64,000 bases of DNA, taken from Hymenobacter cavernae (lineage in GTDB: Bacteria > Bacteroidota > Bacteroidia > Cytophagales > Hymenobacteraceae). The notes beneath the pieces are model-generated. The model was not told the origin of the DNA, searched no databases, and was given only the letters and a program-made list of their open reading frames with translations. The DNA lies in contig NZ_BMHT01000001.1 in the NCBI RefSeq assembly GCF_014641455.1, forward strand, positions 1-64,000, given 5' to 3'. How positions within the stretch are numbered: position 1 is the first letter of the stretch; every line of letters starts with the position of its first letter. Shown one piece after another: positions 9,015 through 17,659 of this stretch. The position numbers were made by a program, and so were the translations under genes.

Positions 9015-9058
9015 AAAAGGAGCGGGCTGGCAGAATATTCTGCCAGCCCGCTCCTTTT
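9015..9058. terminator. Bidirectional terminator between clpX and lpxB
   Basis: A 44-bp perfect palindrome (22 nt each side, centre between 9036 and 9037), flanked by A4 and T5 runs. It lies between the convergent clpX and lpxB genes. Confidence 0.85.
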
Positions 9059-9077
9059 TAGGTCTATGTGTATGTAG

Positions 9078-10190
9078 TTACGTTGTCAAATACCCTACCA
9101 TCAGCTTCGCTGCTTTTTTGGCGGCGTTCTGGCGACCTAGCTTTTCCCGCAGTTCAGCGTAACCGGCCTTTTGCTGAGCAATGAATTCCTTATCAACCGT
9201 AATCTTCTTAAGCTCCGTGACGAGGTTGCGGGCGTTGAACTCGCCCTGAATCAGCTCTTTCACGACTTCCCGGCCCGCAATCAGGTTCACCAGCGAAATA
9301 TAAGGCACCTTAATAAGCGCCTTAGCTACCCGATAAGACACGGCGCTGGTGCGGTAGCAAACCACTTGTGGCACCCCGAAAAGAGCGGTTTCGAGTGTGG
9401 CGGTGCCGCTCGTGACCATAGCCGCATCGGCGTGCGAGAGCAGATCGAACGTTTCGTCGAAAACGATGCTGATATTCTGGCCGCGCTGGAAGTTCTGGTA
9501 GTAGTTAGGATCCAAGTTGGAAACGGCCGCAATGACGAACTGGTAATCCAGAAAAGGCGGCAGAATGGACAGCATTACATAGAGCATGGCCTCAATTTCC
9601 TGCTTGCGCGAGCCTGGCAACACCGCAATGATGGGCTTATCGGCCGGAATCTGATTGCGGGTGCGAAAATCGTCGTTGGCCTTGTGCTCCGCTACTGCGT
9701 CGGCGGTGGGGTTGCCGATGTAGTCGACGCCGTAGCCGAAGCGCTGGTAGAACTCTGACTCGAACGGCAGAATCACGAACATACGGTCGACCAAGGCCTT
9801 CACCTTATGCACGCGGCTCTGATTCCAGGCCCAAATTTTGGGCGAGATATAGTAGAACACTTTGATACCGTGTTCTTTGGCGAACTTGGCTACGCGCAGG
9901 TTAAAACCGGCATAGTCGACCAGAATAAGCACGTCAGGACGATACGCTAGTAAGTCCCGCTGGCACTCCTTCAGATAGCGCCGAAACTTTAGGATGCTGG
10001 TGGCCGCTTCCAGAAAGCCCATAATGGCCATTTCCTGATAGTGGTGCACCAGCTCACCTCCTGCGGCGGCCATCATATCCCCACCCCAGCACCGAAACTC
10101 AGCAGCGGCATCTTCGCGGCGTAGCTCGTGCATCAGATGCGATGCGTGAAAATCGCCGGAACGCTCCCCTGCAATCAGGTAATACTTCAT
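9078..10190 (-). CDS. lpxB: Lipid-A-disaccharide synthase
   Basis: Condenses UDP-2,3-diacylglucosamine with lipid X to form the lipid A disaccharide at the inner membrane (GT19 family). The start MKYYLIAGERSGD carries the conserved N-terminal AGExSGD motif; a TTG five codons upstream is less likely. ISPKIWAWN, VLPGSRKQEIE and TSGTATLE are the usual family motifs. At 370 residues it is complete. The presence of lipid A synthesis confirms a Gram-negative envelope. The pterin synthase gene lies 108 bp upstream in the same direction, with a long inverted repeat between them. Confidence 0.95.
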   Translation of the reverse strand: MKYYLIAGERSGDFHASHLMHELRREDAAAEFRCWGGDMMAAAGGELVHHYQEMAIMGFLEAATSILKFRRYLKECQRDLLAYRPDVLILVDYAGFNLRVAKFAKEHGIKVFYYISPKIWAWNQSRVHKVKALVDRMFVILPFESEFYQRFGYGVDYIGNPTADAVAEHKANDDFRTRNQIPADKPIIAVLPGSRKQEIEAMLYVMLSILPPFLDYQFVIAAVSNLDPNYYQNFQRGQNISIVFDETFDLLSHADAAMVTSGTATLETALFGVPQVVCYRTSAVSYRVAKALIKVPYISLVNLIAGREVVKELIQGEFNARNLVTELKKITVDKEFIAQQKAGYAELREKLGRQNAAKKAAKLMVGYLTT

Positions 10191-10191
10191 T

Positions 10192-10293
10192 TGATCATTT
10201 ATCAATTAACCTTTATCATTTATCAGATCACTTTCAGCAGCGTTCTTACGTCATGAGTGAAGAAGCTGGTAAATGTTAATTGATAAATGATCA
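10192..10293. repeat. Inverted repeat between pterin synthase and lpxB
   Basis: The 19 nt at 10192-10210 (starting TGATCATTTATC) are the exact reverse complement of 10275-10293, with 64 nt between. The repeat fills nearly the entire 108-bp gap. The arms are AT-rich, unlike the GC-rich palindromic repeats elsewhere in the window. Confidence 0.8.
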
Positions 10294-10298
10294 ATGAT

Positions 10299-10715
10299 TT
10301 ACTCGCCGTAATATTCTACGAAGTTGCGCGGCGTTTCGTAGAGCTTGATGCAGTGGAGCTGGGCGGTAGAAATGCTAGGTAGCTCGCGTTGCAGGATTTC
10401 CCAGAAGGCTACCACCAAGTGTTCGGTGCTGGCCAGCTTGCCTTGCATGAAGGGCACGTCGAGATTAAGGTTTTTGTGGTCGACCTGATCGGTGATATGC
10501 TCCCGAATAAGCTGGCTTAGCTGCTTTAAATCAACGACAAAGCCAGTTTCGGGGTCGGGCTGGCCTTTCACCGTCACGATCAGCTCGTAGTTGTGGCCGT
10601 GCCAGTTGACGTTGGCGCAAGGGCCGAAAACCTCCCGGTTGCGCTCCTCTGACCAGTTAGGATTATATAGCTTGTGAGCGGCATTGAAGTGCTCCTGCCG
10701 GCTGACGTAGATCAT
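10299..10715 (-). CDS. 6-pyruvoyl-tetrahydropterin synthase family protein
   Basis: A zinc enzyme of the PTPS/QueD family acting on 7,8-dihydroneopterin triphosphate. Zinc ligands are His14 (AAHK) and the HGH pair in WHGHNY. The catalytic cysteine lies in CANVNWHGH, which is C-X5-HGH. That spacing matches the eukaryotic-type PTPS (tetrahydrobiopterin pathway) rather than the C-X3-HGH of QueD in queuosine synthesis. The segment DHKNLNLDVPF is also very like animal PTPS. No queC, queE or queF lies beside it. A TATATTTG box (complement of 10850-10857) lies upstream, without a clear -33 element. I therefore leave the symbol empty. Confidence 0.88.
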   Translation of the reverse strand: MIYVSRQEHFNAAHKLYNPNWSEERNREVFGPCANVNWHGHNYELIVTVKGQPDPETGFVVDLKQLSQLIREHITDQVDHKNLNLDVPFMQGKLASTEHLVVAFWEILQRELPSISTAQLHCIKLYETPRNFVEYYGE

Positions 10716-10957
10716 TGTTGATGAGTTGATTGGCAGATGTGCGGATGCGCTGATTCGTGTCGGAATGATTCAGACTGGCAGCCAACAAACGTTGACACGC
10801 AAGCTGTTTACCTCAGCGGCACCCGAACACATCAATTCTTTTTGCGCCGCAAATATACAAAGAACGGTGCGCCGGACAGGGTCGAGGTAAGACCTAGGTA
10901 GCGTAGAGGCGCATTGACTTCGGTGAAGTACCTTTAGGCAAAAATCAGCTCTGCTCT

Positions 10958-11923
10958 ATGATCGTTGTTACTGGCGCGGCCGGCTTTATTGCCAGCTGCC
11001 TTGTTACCCGCCTCAATGCCGCCAACTTCAATGATATCGTGGTGGTGGACAATTTCTCCGTGGAGCGCAAGCTCGCTAACCTCAAAGGCAAGCACCTGCG
11101 CGCCTACGTCGACCGGAATGAGTTCTTCGACTGGCTGGCCCAAAACCATGAGGAAGTGGAGTTTATCTTCCACCTAGGTGCCCGCACCGATACCACGGAG
11201 CAGAGTCACGAGATATTCGACCTGCTCAACTTGAACTACTCCAAGCAGATGTGGCAGGCTTGCTGCCAATACCAACTGCCGCTGGTATATGCTTCGTCGG
11301 CGGCCACGTACGGCTCGGGCACCCTAGGTTACTCCGACGATGATGCGCTGCTGCCGCTGCTACGGCCGCTAAATCCTTATGGCGAATCGAAAAACGACTT
11401 TGACAACTGGGCAGTCAATCAGGTTGAAAAACCTTTTTTCTGGGCGGGGCTGAAGTTTTTCAACGTGTACGGGCCGAATGAGTACCACAAGGGCCGGATG
11501 GCTTCCGTGATTTTCCACGCCTTCGAGCAGATTCGCAACACAGGCTCGATGACGCTGTTCCGCTCGCACAATCCCAACTTCGCCGATGGCGAGCAAAAGC
11601 GGGATTTTGTGTACGTGAAAGACGTGGTGGAAGTGTGCTACTTCCTGATGCACAATCGCCAGCATTCGGGCATCTACAACCTAGGTACCGGCGAAGCGCG
11701 CACCTTCCTTGATTTGACGCTGAACACCTTCGACGCCCTGGGCCGCACGGCCGACATCCGCTTCAAAGACACGCCCGAAGACATTCGCGACACCTATCAG
11801 TACTTCACCGAGGCCGACATGCAGAAGCTGCGCAGCATCGGCTACGACCGGCCTTTCACCCGTTTGGAGGATGGGATTCAGGATTACGTGCAGAATTATC
11901 TGGTGCCGGGCGCTTATATGTAA
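10958..11923 (+). CDS. hldD: ADP-L-glycero-D-manno-heptose 6-epimerase
   Basis: An extended SDR epimerase that makes the heptose precursor of the LPS core. The NAD(P)-binding motif TGAAGFIAS is at residues 5-13. The catalytic segment has SSAATYG and NPYGESK (YxxxK). KFFNVYGPNEYHKGRMAS and the C-terminal ADMQKLRSIGYDRPF are typical of HldD/RfaD. At 321 residues it is complete. It is divergent from the pterin synthase and convergent with the phosphoesterase, and like lpxB 770 bp away it belongs to envelope synthesis. Confidence 0.93.
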   Translation: MIVVTGAAGFIASCLVTRLNAANFNDIVVVDNFSVERKLANLKGKHLRAYVDRNEFFDWLAQNHEEVEFIFHLGARTDTTEQSHEIFDLLNLNYSKQMWQACCQYQLPLVYASSAATYGSGTLGYSDDDALLPLLRPLNPYGESKNDFDNWAVNQVEKPFFWAGLKFFNVYGPNEYHKGRMASVIFHAFEQIRNTGSMTLFRSHNPNFADGEQKRDFVYVKDVVEVCYFLMHNRQHSGIYNLGTGEARTFLDLTLNTFDALGRTADIRFKDTPEDIRDTYQYFTEADMQKLRSIGYDRPFTRLEDGIQDYVQNYLVPGAYM

Positions 11924-11956
11924 GCCTTAGGCGACATTTAAACTCGTTTTAACAGC

Positions 11957-11999
11957 AACAGGCCCGTTGAACGCTAGCTGAGCGTTCAACGGGCCTGTT
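11957..11999. terminator. Bidirectional terminator, hldD and phosphoesterase
   Basis: 19-bp perfect stem (11957-11975 with 11981-11999) around the loop AGCTG. It lies between two convergent genes. The stem contains CGTTGAACG, a motif also found inside the modular palindromic repeats of this window. Confidence 0.8.
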
Positions 12000-12020
12000 C
12001 CCTTTACGAGTAAACCTAGG

Positions 12021-13145
12021 TTACAATACTATCGCTTGCATCACCTGCGAGAAGCCTTTGCCAACTAACTGCACATAGTATAAGCCGGCTGGTAACCCGC
12101 TGCGCTGCCAGGTAAACCGATGCCAGCCCGTGTTTGCCAAGCCTTCGTGTAAGCTTAGAACTTCTTGACCTAGGGTATTAAGAATTCGCAGCCGGACCGC
12201 CATCGGCTTAGGGACGGAAAACTCGATCATTGCGGCATCTTCCACCGGATTAGGGCTGACTGGATATAGCTTTGGTGCTGCGCTGATTTCCCGGTGGATC
12301 ACATAAGAATCAATCAGCGTCTTCTTGCGCGTGAAGAATTGCAGAGCCAGACTATCGGGCGTAGCATTGATGAGCATGGCACCGTAGTCGGCGTTGAAAA
12401 TAGCCTTGCTTTCGGGTACACGCTGCTTGCTGACCCCATAGATACTGCGTCCTCCCAAGCCATTGACAAAATACAGGAGTCCGTCGGCTAACAGGCGCTC
12501 ATAATGATGGTCGTGGCCGGCGAGTACGACCGAGGCGCCCCACTCGCGGAAGGGCCATTGCAGCTCTTCCGTGTTGCCGTGCGCGCCCGACGAATAAGGA
12601 GCGTGGTGCAAATACACAACCTTCCAGCGCGCCGTAGAAGCAGCTAGCTTTTCTTTCAGCCACCGTGCCTGCACCGACGTAGCATTAACGCCATCCGGCT
12701 CCTTGGGGTCGCTGTCGAGGGCGAACAAGTGAACGTCGCCGCGCACAAAATCATAGTAGCGTCCATTGCCGGGCAGCGTGAAGTAGTCCCGGTACGCCTC
12801 ACCGTTGCGGGTGTAGTAATCGTGGTTGCCAAGCGACGGGAAGAAACGGTTGAAAGAAGCACTAGGCCCATAGCGTCCCCGATACTTATAGATATAGTTG
12901 TGGTAGTACTGCCCGATATTCTGGTCGATGGTGGCGGAGTCACCTACGTTGTAATTGTTGTCGCCGAGGGTAATGATAAACTCCGGTTCCCACCCCTTCA
13001 CCATGTCTGCCACGTCCTTCTCCGGCTGCCCGGCATAGCCATAATCGCCGATGGCGGCAAACCGCTGACTGTGGCTACGCAGCGCCGTGCTACAGAGAAA
13101 AACAACCAAAATCAGCCGCAAGGCGGAAAAATGAAGCAAACGCAT
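12021..13145 (-). CDS. Secreted metallophosphoesterase with T9SS sorting domain
   Basis: A calcineurin-like phosphoesterase exported across both membranes. The N-terminus (LRLILVVFLCSTALRSHSQ) is a signal peptide. The metal ligands are in GDYG (about residues 32-35), GDNNYN, GNHDYYT, HHAPYSSGAHG and GHDHHYERL, as in purple-acid-type phosphatases. The last 80 residues, from LYPVSPNPVEDAAMIEF onward and including GLPAGLYYVQLVG, form a Por-type C-terminal sorting domain. The substrate is probably a phosphomonoester outside the cell. The gene stands alone between convergent and divergent neighbours. Confidence 0.9.
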   Translation of the reverse strand: MRLLHFSALRLILVVFLCSTALRSHSQRFAAIGDYGYAGQPEKDVADMVKGWEPEFIITLGDNNYNVGDSATIDQNIGQYYHNYIYKYRGRYGPSASFNRFFPSLGNHDYYTRNGEAYRDYFTLPGNGRYYDFVRGDVHLFALDSDPKEPDGVNATSVQARWLKEKLAASTARWKVVYLHHAPYSSGAHGNTEELQWPFREWGASVVLAGHDHHYERLLADGLLYFVNGLGGRSIYGVSKQRVPESKAIFNADYGAMLINATPDSLALQFFTRKKTLIDSYVIHREISAAPKLYPVSPNPVEDAAMIEFSVPKPMAVRLRILNTLGQEVLSLHEGLANTGWHRFTWQRSGLPAGLYYVQLVGKGFSQVMQAIVL

Positions 13146-13532
13146 TGATTTATTCCAGTGAAAAGTACTATATATTAAAGAATTTTAATATAAAATAGCT
13201 TATATTAAATCTTTCAGCCGTTATTCGCACCCGCTTTACAGATACCTATTCTACCTCGGCAGATTCTCTATCCAGTTATTCTCTATCCAATTATTTATTG
13301 CTTAGTGCACAACAACTCATACTGGTGAACAACTAACAGAACCCGCTTAACAGCACTCCTACAAGTTATTTTTTACGGGCGATAATTTTCGGGCAGCGAA
13401 GAGGCTGCCCTGATGCAATTACTGCGCCTAACAAATTAGTAGGCCTTACGCCACCCGGCTATGTAGGCGCTGGGCGCCATGCAAGCATCCTTTCTAAACG
13501 ACAGATTCATACACAATCCACTACCTCAATTT
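13146..13532. other. AT-rich gap between divergent secreted-protein genes
   Basis: About 390 bp without a gene and clearly richer in AT than its surroundings. It holds a 9-bp inverted repeat, TTTAATATA with TATATTAAA (13184-13192 with 13201-13209). It also holds a 12-bp direct repeat, ATTCTCTATCCA, at 13263-13274 and 13278-13289. I see no convincing TAnnTTTG promoter for either gene. The open frame can start at 13479, but this extension precedes the signal peptide. Confidence 0.5.
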
Positions 13533-15251
13533 ATGTTTCGGCTCTCTCCTAAAATTAACTATCTGGCTTCCCTGGTGTTTGCGCTTGTTTGTGCCACTAC
13601 AAAAGCAACAGCGGGTGATACCATTACGGTTGCACCTAGCTTTTATCACATTGATAAAGCACATAAGCTGATCCTGATCAACAAATCTGCTTCTGAAATC
13701 AACGCAGCATCTACTGCTGCAAAAACCCACCTTGCCCTTGACGCATATTATGTGCTTCAGGAGCAGCCGGTTAGCGTAAGCACGGCATCATCGTATCACG
13801 CCGAATTAAATAATTCGAGCTATACTATTTATTTCACTGAACTGCCAATTATTCATATTGATGCCAAGAATGAAATAATAGATTCGCCGAGTATCTACGC
13901 TAAATTCCGGATGTCTGAAGCCAATGGCGCCGTTACGAAATCCAACCTAGGTATAGAAATACGTGGAGGGTGGTCGCAGACTTATCCGAAGAAGTCGTAT
14001 GAGTTAAGCTTGTGGCAGGATACTACCGGCGCGGAAACGCAGGACATGAGCCTGCTGAACTTGCGCAACGACAATAAGTGGAATTTGCAAGCCATGTATA
14101 ATGAGCCGTTGCGCAACCGAAATAAAGCTTCTCATGAGCTATGGCAAGAGATACATCAGATTTATTACAAGGATAAAGAGCCAGACGCTAAAAATGGCAT
14201 TGACATGGCCTATGTTGAGCTTTTCCTGAATGATGAATATAAAGGCGTTTACGCGCTCAGCGAGCGAATTGACCGAAAACAATTAAAGCTAAAAAAATAT
14301 AATAATGGAATTGTAGGAGAACTTTACAAGGGCGGTGATTGGGGGCCTGCTGTTATGTTCACGGGCCTTCCTGCTATTGATAACACGAGCCTAACCTGGG
14401 GCGGCTTCGAGTATAAACACCCTGAAGAAAAAACTGATTGGTCCAACCTGTACGATTTCGTAGGCTTTGTTGAAAATAGCAGCAATCAGGATTTTTATAG
14501 CCAGTACCAAAAGCGCTTCAATCTTAAAAATGCAGTAGACTATTATATCTTTCTGAATCTAATACGCGCTACTGATAACACTGGCAAAAACATATACCTA
14601 GCCAAATACAAAACCGGCGAGCCTTACTATTATGTACCCTGGGATTTGGACGGCGTATTTGGAACAGATTGGCAAGGCCAATATATAAATATCACCAATG
14701 ATATCCTGTGCTACGGTCTTTATAAAAGATTAACGAAAGACAACAGTTACAAGGGATTCAATGAAACATTATATAGCCGGTGGGATGAGCTAAGATCTAC
14801 AGTGCTCACAGAAGATCATATCCTAGCTAAATTTCAAGCCAACCACGATTATCTGTTGAAAAACAATGTGTATGAAAGAGAACACACTATCTGGCAGGAA
14901 TTCACCTATAATGAGGCTGATATACCGTATACTACTACTTGGCTGAAAAATAGGCTGCGCTACTTGGATATAGCTTTCGACCAATCTTCATCTGTTTTGA
15001 AGAACAAAGCCAGCCAACAAAACTCCGCCGTTACTATTTATCCAAATCCAGCGAATAACTATCTGATAATTGAGAGTGAGGCTGCATCACATGAGCTAGC
15101 TATTCAGGATATGAATGGCAAAGTAGTGCTGACCTCTTTATTAAGAGGCAAGACCAACAAACTCGATATTGGCCATTTAATAAAAGGTGTTTATGTCGTC
15201 GTTATTAAAAATGACAAATCTGTAAGCACGCAAAAGTTAATTATCAACTAA
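13533..15251 (+). CDS. CotH-like protein with T9SS sorting domain
   Basis: A CotH-kinase-family protein. These are related to the spore coat kinase CotH, although many bacterial members have no known substrate. The start at 13533 gives a good signal peptide (KINYLASLVFALVCATTKATAG). Family motifs include GIEIRGGWSQTYPKKSYEL, DNKWNL, YKGVYALSERIDRKQLKLKK and YYVPWDLDGVFG. The tail TIYPNPANNYLII with GVYVVVIKN is a Por secretion sorting domain. Codon use is much richer in A and T than in neighbouring genes, which suggests recent acquisition. A 33-bp hairpin follows 5 nt after the stop. Confidence 0.85.
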   Translation: MFRLSPKINYLASLVFALVCATTKATAGDTITVAPSFYHIDKAHKLILINKSASEINAASTAAKTHLALDAYYVLQEQPVSVSTASSYHAELNNSSYTIYFTELPIIHIDAKNEIIDSPSIYAKFRMSEANGAVTKSNLGIEIRGGWSQTYPKKSYELSLWQDTTGAETQDMSLLNLRNDNKWNLQAMYNEPLRNRNKASHELWQEIHQIYYKDKEPDAKNGIDMAYVELFLNDEYKGVYALSERIDRKQLKLKKYNNGIVGELYKGGDWGPAVMFTGLPAIDNTSLTWGGFEYKHPEEKTDWSNLYDFVGFVENSSNQDFYSQYQKRFNLKNAVDYYIFLNLIRATDNTGKNIYLAKYKTGEPYYYVPWDLDGVFGTDWQGQYINITNDILCYGLYKRLTKDNSYKGFNETLYSRWDELRSTVLTEDHILAKFQANHDYLLKNNVYEREHTIWQEFTYNEADIPYTTTWLKNRLRYLDIAFDQSSSVLKNKASQQNSAVTIYPNPANNYLIIESEAASHELAIQDMNGKVVLTSLLRGKTNKLDIGHLIKGVYVVVIKNDKSVSTQKLIIN

Positions 15252-15256
15252 GTACA

Positions 15257-15327
15257 AACCCTAGTACGTTCCAACACAAACGGCCTGCTATACAAGCAGG
15301 CCGTTTGTGTTGGAACGTACTAGGGTT
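15257..15327. terminator. Very long terminator-like hairpin
   Basis: Perfect 33-bp stem (15257-15289 with 15295-15327) with a 5-nt loop, starting just after the CotH-like stop and before the end of a convergent small gene. It includes CCCTAGTACG at its base. It is much longer than a terminator needs, so it may be a former mobile palindrome used as a terminator. Confidence 0.75.
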
Positions 15328-15385
15328 CGCTTCAGAGCGAATTAATTATTCTGCGTGTTGAGCAAGTGTAAGCCAAGTAGTTGTA

Positions 15386-15637
15386 TTAGGCAGCCAGATC
15401 CGGATAAAGCGGCCGTACGGTAGCGTCGGCAGTGCTGGCTTGCATAGGTACTACAGCGGTGTCGTCGGTGTGGCGACGCAAGGCACGCATCAGCAAGTAC
15501 TTGTATTTTTCCGCGTCAGCCAAAGCCGTTTCCAGTGCTTGCAAGGCATCGACGTATGCTACTACCGGCTGTAGCTCCCGACGCGGACGACGTGCTTCAA
15601 AAACTTGACCTTCGAGGTACTCAGCTGGGTTTTTCAT
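15386..15637 (-). CDS. Small hypothetical protein, 83 residues
   Basis: Not recognised. The product is soluble, with a probable helical stretch in the middle (ALQALETALADAEKYKYLL, about residues 31-49) and no signal peptide or membrane segment. It begins with a normal ATG, has GC-rich codon use like its neighbours and stands between two hairpin-bounded genes. These points favour a real gene, but no function can be assigned. Confidence 0.55.
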   Translation of the reverse strand: MKNPAEYLEGQVFEARRPRRELQPVVAYVDALQALETALADAEKYKYLLMRALRRHTDDTAVVPMQASTADATVRPLYPDLAA

Positions 15638-15739
15638 CAGTTTATCGGGCTTCTACTAGTATAAACTTGTCTGTTATAGTAACAGCTAACCTAGCTTTTA
15701 GATTCACTTTTCACCACCCGGTAAATATAATTTTATCGA

Positions 15740-16750
15740 TTATTCCTCTTCAGTAATTCGCAGCACAAGCTTCCCAAATTGCTCGCCATTGGCCATGCGG
15801 CGCATCGCAGCTTCTCCTTCAGCAAAGGGAAATACTTCATCGATTACGGGGACAATCTGCTTTTCCTCGATCAATTGAGCCATATCGGCGAAGTCCTGCT
15901 CGGTGCCCATGGTGGAGCCTAGCACAGAGAGCTGCTTCCAAAAGATTTTACGGGCTGTTAGCTCTGGAATATTGCCTTGGGTGGCGCCGTAGAACACGAT
16001 ACGGCCACCGGGCGCAGCTACATCGAGCAGGGAGTTGAAGCCGGGCCCGGCAGCGCTATCCACAACCACGTCGAAAGGCGCACCCACCTCGCTCAGTAGG
16101 TTGTCGGACCAGTTGTCGTCTTTGTAGTTGACGCCTCCCCGGGCACCTAGCTTTTGGGCGCTTTCCAGCTTGGCGGCTGAGCCCGACGTAACCCAGACTT
16201 CTGCCCCGCGGGCCACTGCCATTTGCAAGCCTAACAGCGCAACGCCGCCGCCAATACCCGTAATGAGCACCCGCTCACCGGCTTGCAGACCAGCCCGCGT
16301 GAAGATCGCCCGGTACGCCGTGACACCGCCCAGGGGCAAAACGGCGGCCTGCTCGAAGCTCAGATGCGCGGGCAACGGACGCACATGACGGGCAGGAACG
16401 CGCACGTACTGGGCAAATGTGCCTTGTTCCGGCAACCCCAAAATGGTGAAATCTTTGGCTTGTGCCCGCGGATTGCCGCCCCAATTCTGACCTGGGTTGA
16501 TGAGCACCGCTTGCCCAAGCAGGGCAGCATCGGCGCCTTCGCCTACGCTCGCTACGACACCGGCACCGTCGGAACCTAGGATACAGGGGAAGTGCAGACC
16601 AGCGTATTGCCCCTTCTGAATCCAGACGTCGCGGTGGTTGAGGGCTGCCGCGTGAATTTGCACTAGAACCTCACCAGAGCCAGGTATAGGTGTGGGCACT
16701 TCTTGTAAGGTTAAGGGCTGATTGATACCGTCTAGGCGAAGCGCTTTCAT
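15740..16750 (-). CDS. Zinc-type alcohol dehydrogenase-like / quinone oxidoreductase
   Basis: A medium-chain dehydrogenase/reductase. The N-terminal GroES-like domain has LNHRDVWIQKGQY and GSDGAGVVASVG. The nucleotide-binding motif GIGGGVALLGLQMA is at about residues 165-178. The usual four-cysteine structural zinc lobe is absent, so it is probably an NADPH-dependent quinone or enone reductase and not an alcohol dehydrogenase. A MarR regulator gene is divergent, 428 bp away, and may control it. 336 residues is full length. Confidence 0.88.
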   Translation of the reverse strand: MKALRLDGINQPLTLQEVPTPIPGSGEVLVQIHAAALNHRDVWIQKGQYAGLHFPCILGSDGAGVVASVGEGADAALLGQAVLINPGQNWGGNPRAQAKDFTILGLPEQGTFAQYVRVPARHVRPLPAHLSFEQAAVLPLGGVTAYRAIFTRAGLQAGERVLITGIGGGVALLGLQMAVARGAEVWVTSGSAAKLESAQKLGARGGVNYKDDNWSDNLLSEVGAPFDVVVDSAAGPGFNSLLDVAAPGGRIVFYGATQGNIPELTARKIFWKQLSVLGSTMGTEQDFADMAQLIEEKQIVPVIDEVFPFAEGEAAMRRMANGEQFGKLVLRITEEE

Positions 16751-16810
16751 GCAAGCAGGAAATAAGATGAATGGACAATAACTACTCCTGAAGCGCAGAA
16801 ACGAAGCTTT

Positions 16811-16840
16811 TTGTTATAATAATCGTAGTTACTATATTTG
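16811..16840 (+). promoter_or_regulatory. Rightward promoter in the MDR-marR gap
   Basis: TTG at 16811-16813 and TATATTTG at 16833-16840, 19 nt apart, an excellent match to the Bacteroidota consensus. It lies about 340 nt before the marR ATG. Confidence 0.7.
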
Positions 16841-16846
16841 TGATTA

Positions 16847-17042
16847 CTAAACTCTGCGAAGCTTTTGGCCCTCAAAGACCGGATACTTTCGCGAGTCACG
16901 AAGTAAATAGCCTGCTGTGCTTTGTGGTGCCGGGCAGGAGTTAGCCAAGACCCGAAAGTAAATATTCAGACAACACGTTGTAGGTCGGGAGCAAACTTTA
17001 GGAACCTAGCTTCTGGTTTTGGCTAGGTTCCTAAAGTTTGCT
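16847..17042 (+). ncRNA. Candidate small RNA or long leader ending in a 21-bp hairpin
   Basis: A consensus promoter (16811-16840) is followed by about 140 nt with no ORF, and then a perfect 21-bp inverted repeat (16990-17010 with 17022-17042) containing AACCTAGC and GCTAGGTT. The 3' end of the hairpin runs into TTTGCTTAAG, which is only a weak T-tract. It could be a discrete small RNA of about 195 nt or a marR leader with an attenuator. The rest of the gap to 17178 shows nothing else. Confidence 0.4.
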
Positions 17043-17178
17043 TAAGAGTTAGCGTCAGGCAAGGCAGAACATCGTGGCGACGCCTGGATCAGGCGCGTGG
17101 GCTTCCGGCAGCGCCCAAGAGCTGCTCCCTTATTTTACCGGATTGCGTAGAATAGGCTTTTGAATTTCTGACTCGCCT

Positions 17179-17658
17179 ATGGCTGCTGCCAACTCGCTTT
17201 TCACGTTTGCAAGTCCTGATGATAGTCCTGGATTTCTGCTGTGGCAGGCCAGCAACCTTTGGCAGCGGGAGATTAAGAAAGCATTGGACCAGTTCGGGCT
17301 TACGCACGCGCAGTTTGTGGTACTGGCCTCGGCGTACCAATTGGGGCAGCAGTCGGCCCCGGTGACGCAGGTGGCGCTGGCCGAGCACGCCCGCATCGAC
17401 AAGATGATGACCAGCAAGCTACTGCGCACCCTGGAAGGCAAAGCCCTGCTGGTGCGCACAGAGCATGAGCACGATACACGGGCCAAAGCCATCGAGCTGA
17501 CACCGGCCGGCACGAAGATGCTGGTGCAGGCAACCTGGGCGCTGGAGGAATTTGACGCGACTTTTTTCGGGGTGTTGGGCGCGCAGCAACCTAGCTTGGG
17601 GCAGCTGCTGAAGCAGCTGCTTGGCACGGCAGAGAAAGGTGCGTCGCCGACAACCTAG
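17179..17658 (+). CDS. MarR-family transcriptional regulator
   Basis: A 159-residue winged-helix repressor. The MarR helix-turn-helix and wing fit VTQVALAEHARIDKMMTSKLLRTLEGKALL and RTEHEHDTRAKAIELTPAG (about residues 53-114). Dimerisation helices lie at both ends. It is divergent from the MDR oxidoreductase, a frequent arrangement in which MarR senses small phenolic or electrophilic ligands. Its TAG stop lies inside an ACCTAGGT palindrome that also abuts the stop of the convergent DCC gene. Confidence 0.9.
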   Translation: MAAANSLFTFASPDDSPGFLLWQASNLWQREIKKALDQFGLTHAQFVVLASAYQLGQQSAPVTQVALAEHARIDKMMTSKLLRTLEGKALLVRTEHEHDTRAKAIELTPAGTKMLVQATWALEEFDATFFGVLGAQQPSLGQLLKQLLGTAEKGASPTT

Positions 17659-17659
17659 G

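Noticed and set aside
10850..10857. TATATTTG as a complete promoter for the pterin synthase gene
   Set aside because: The box is good, but no TTG lies 18-20 nt upstream on the minus strand, so I note it only in the gene entry.
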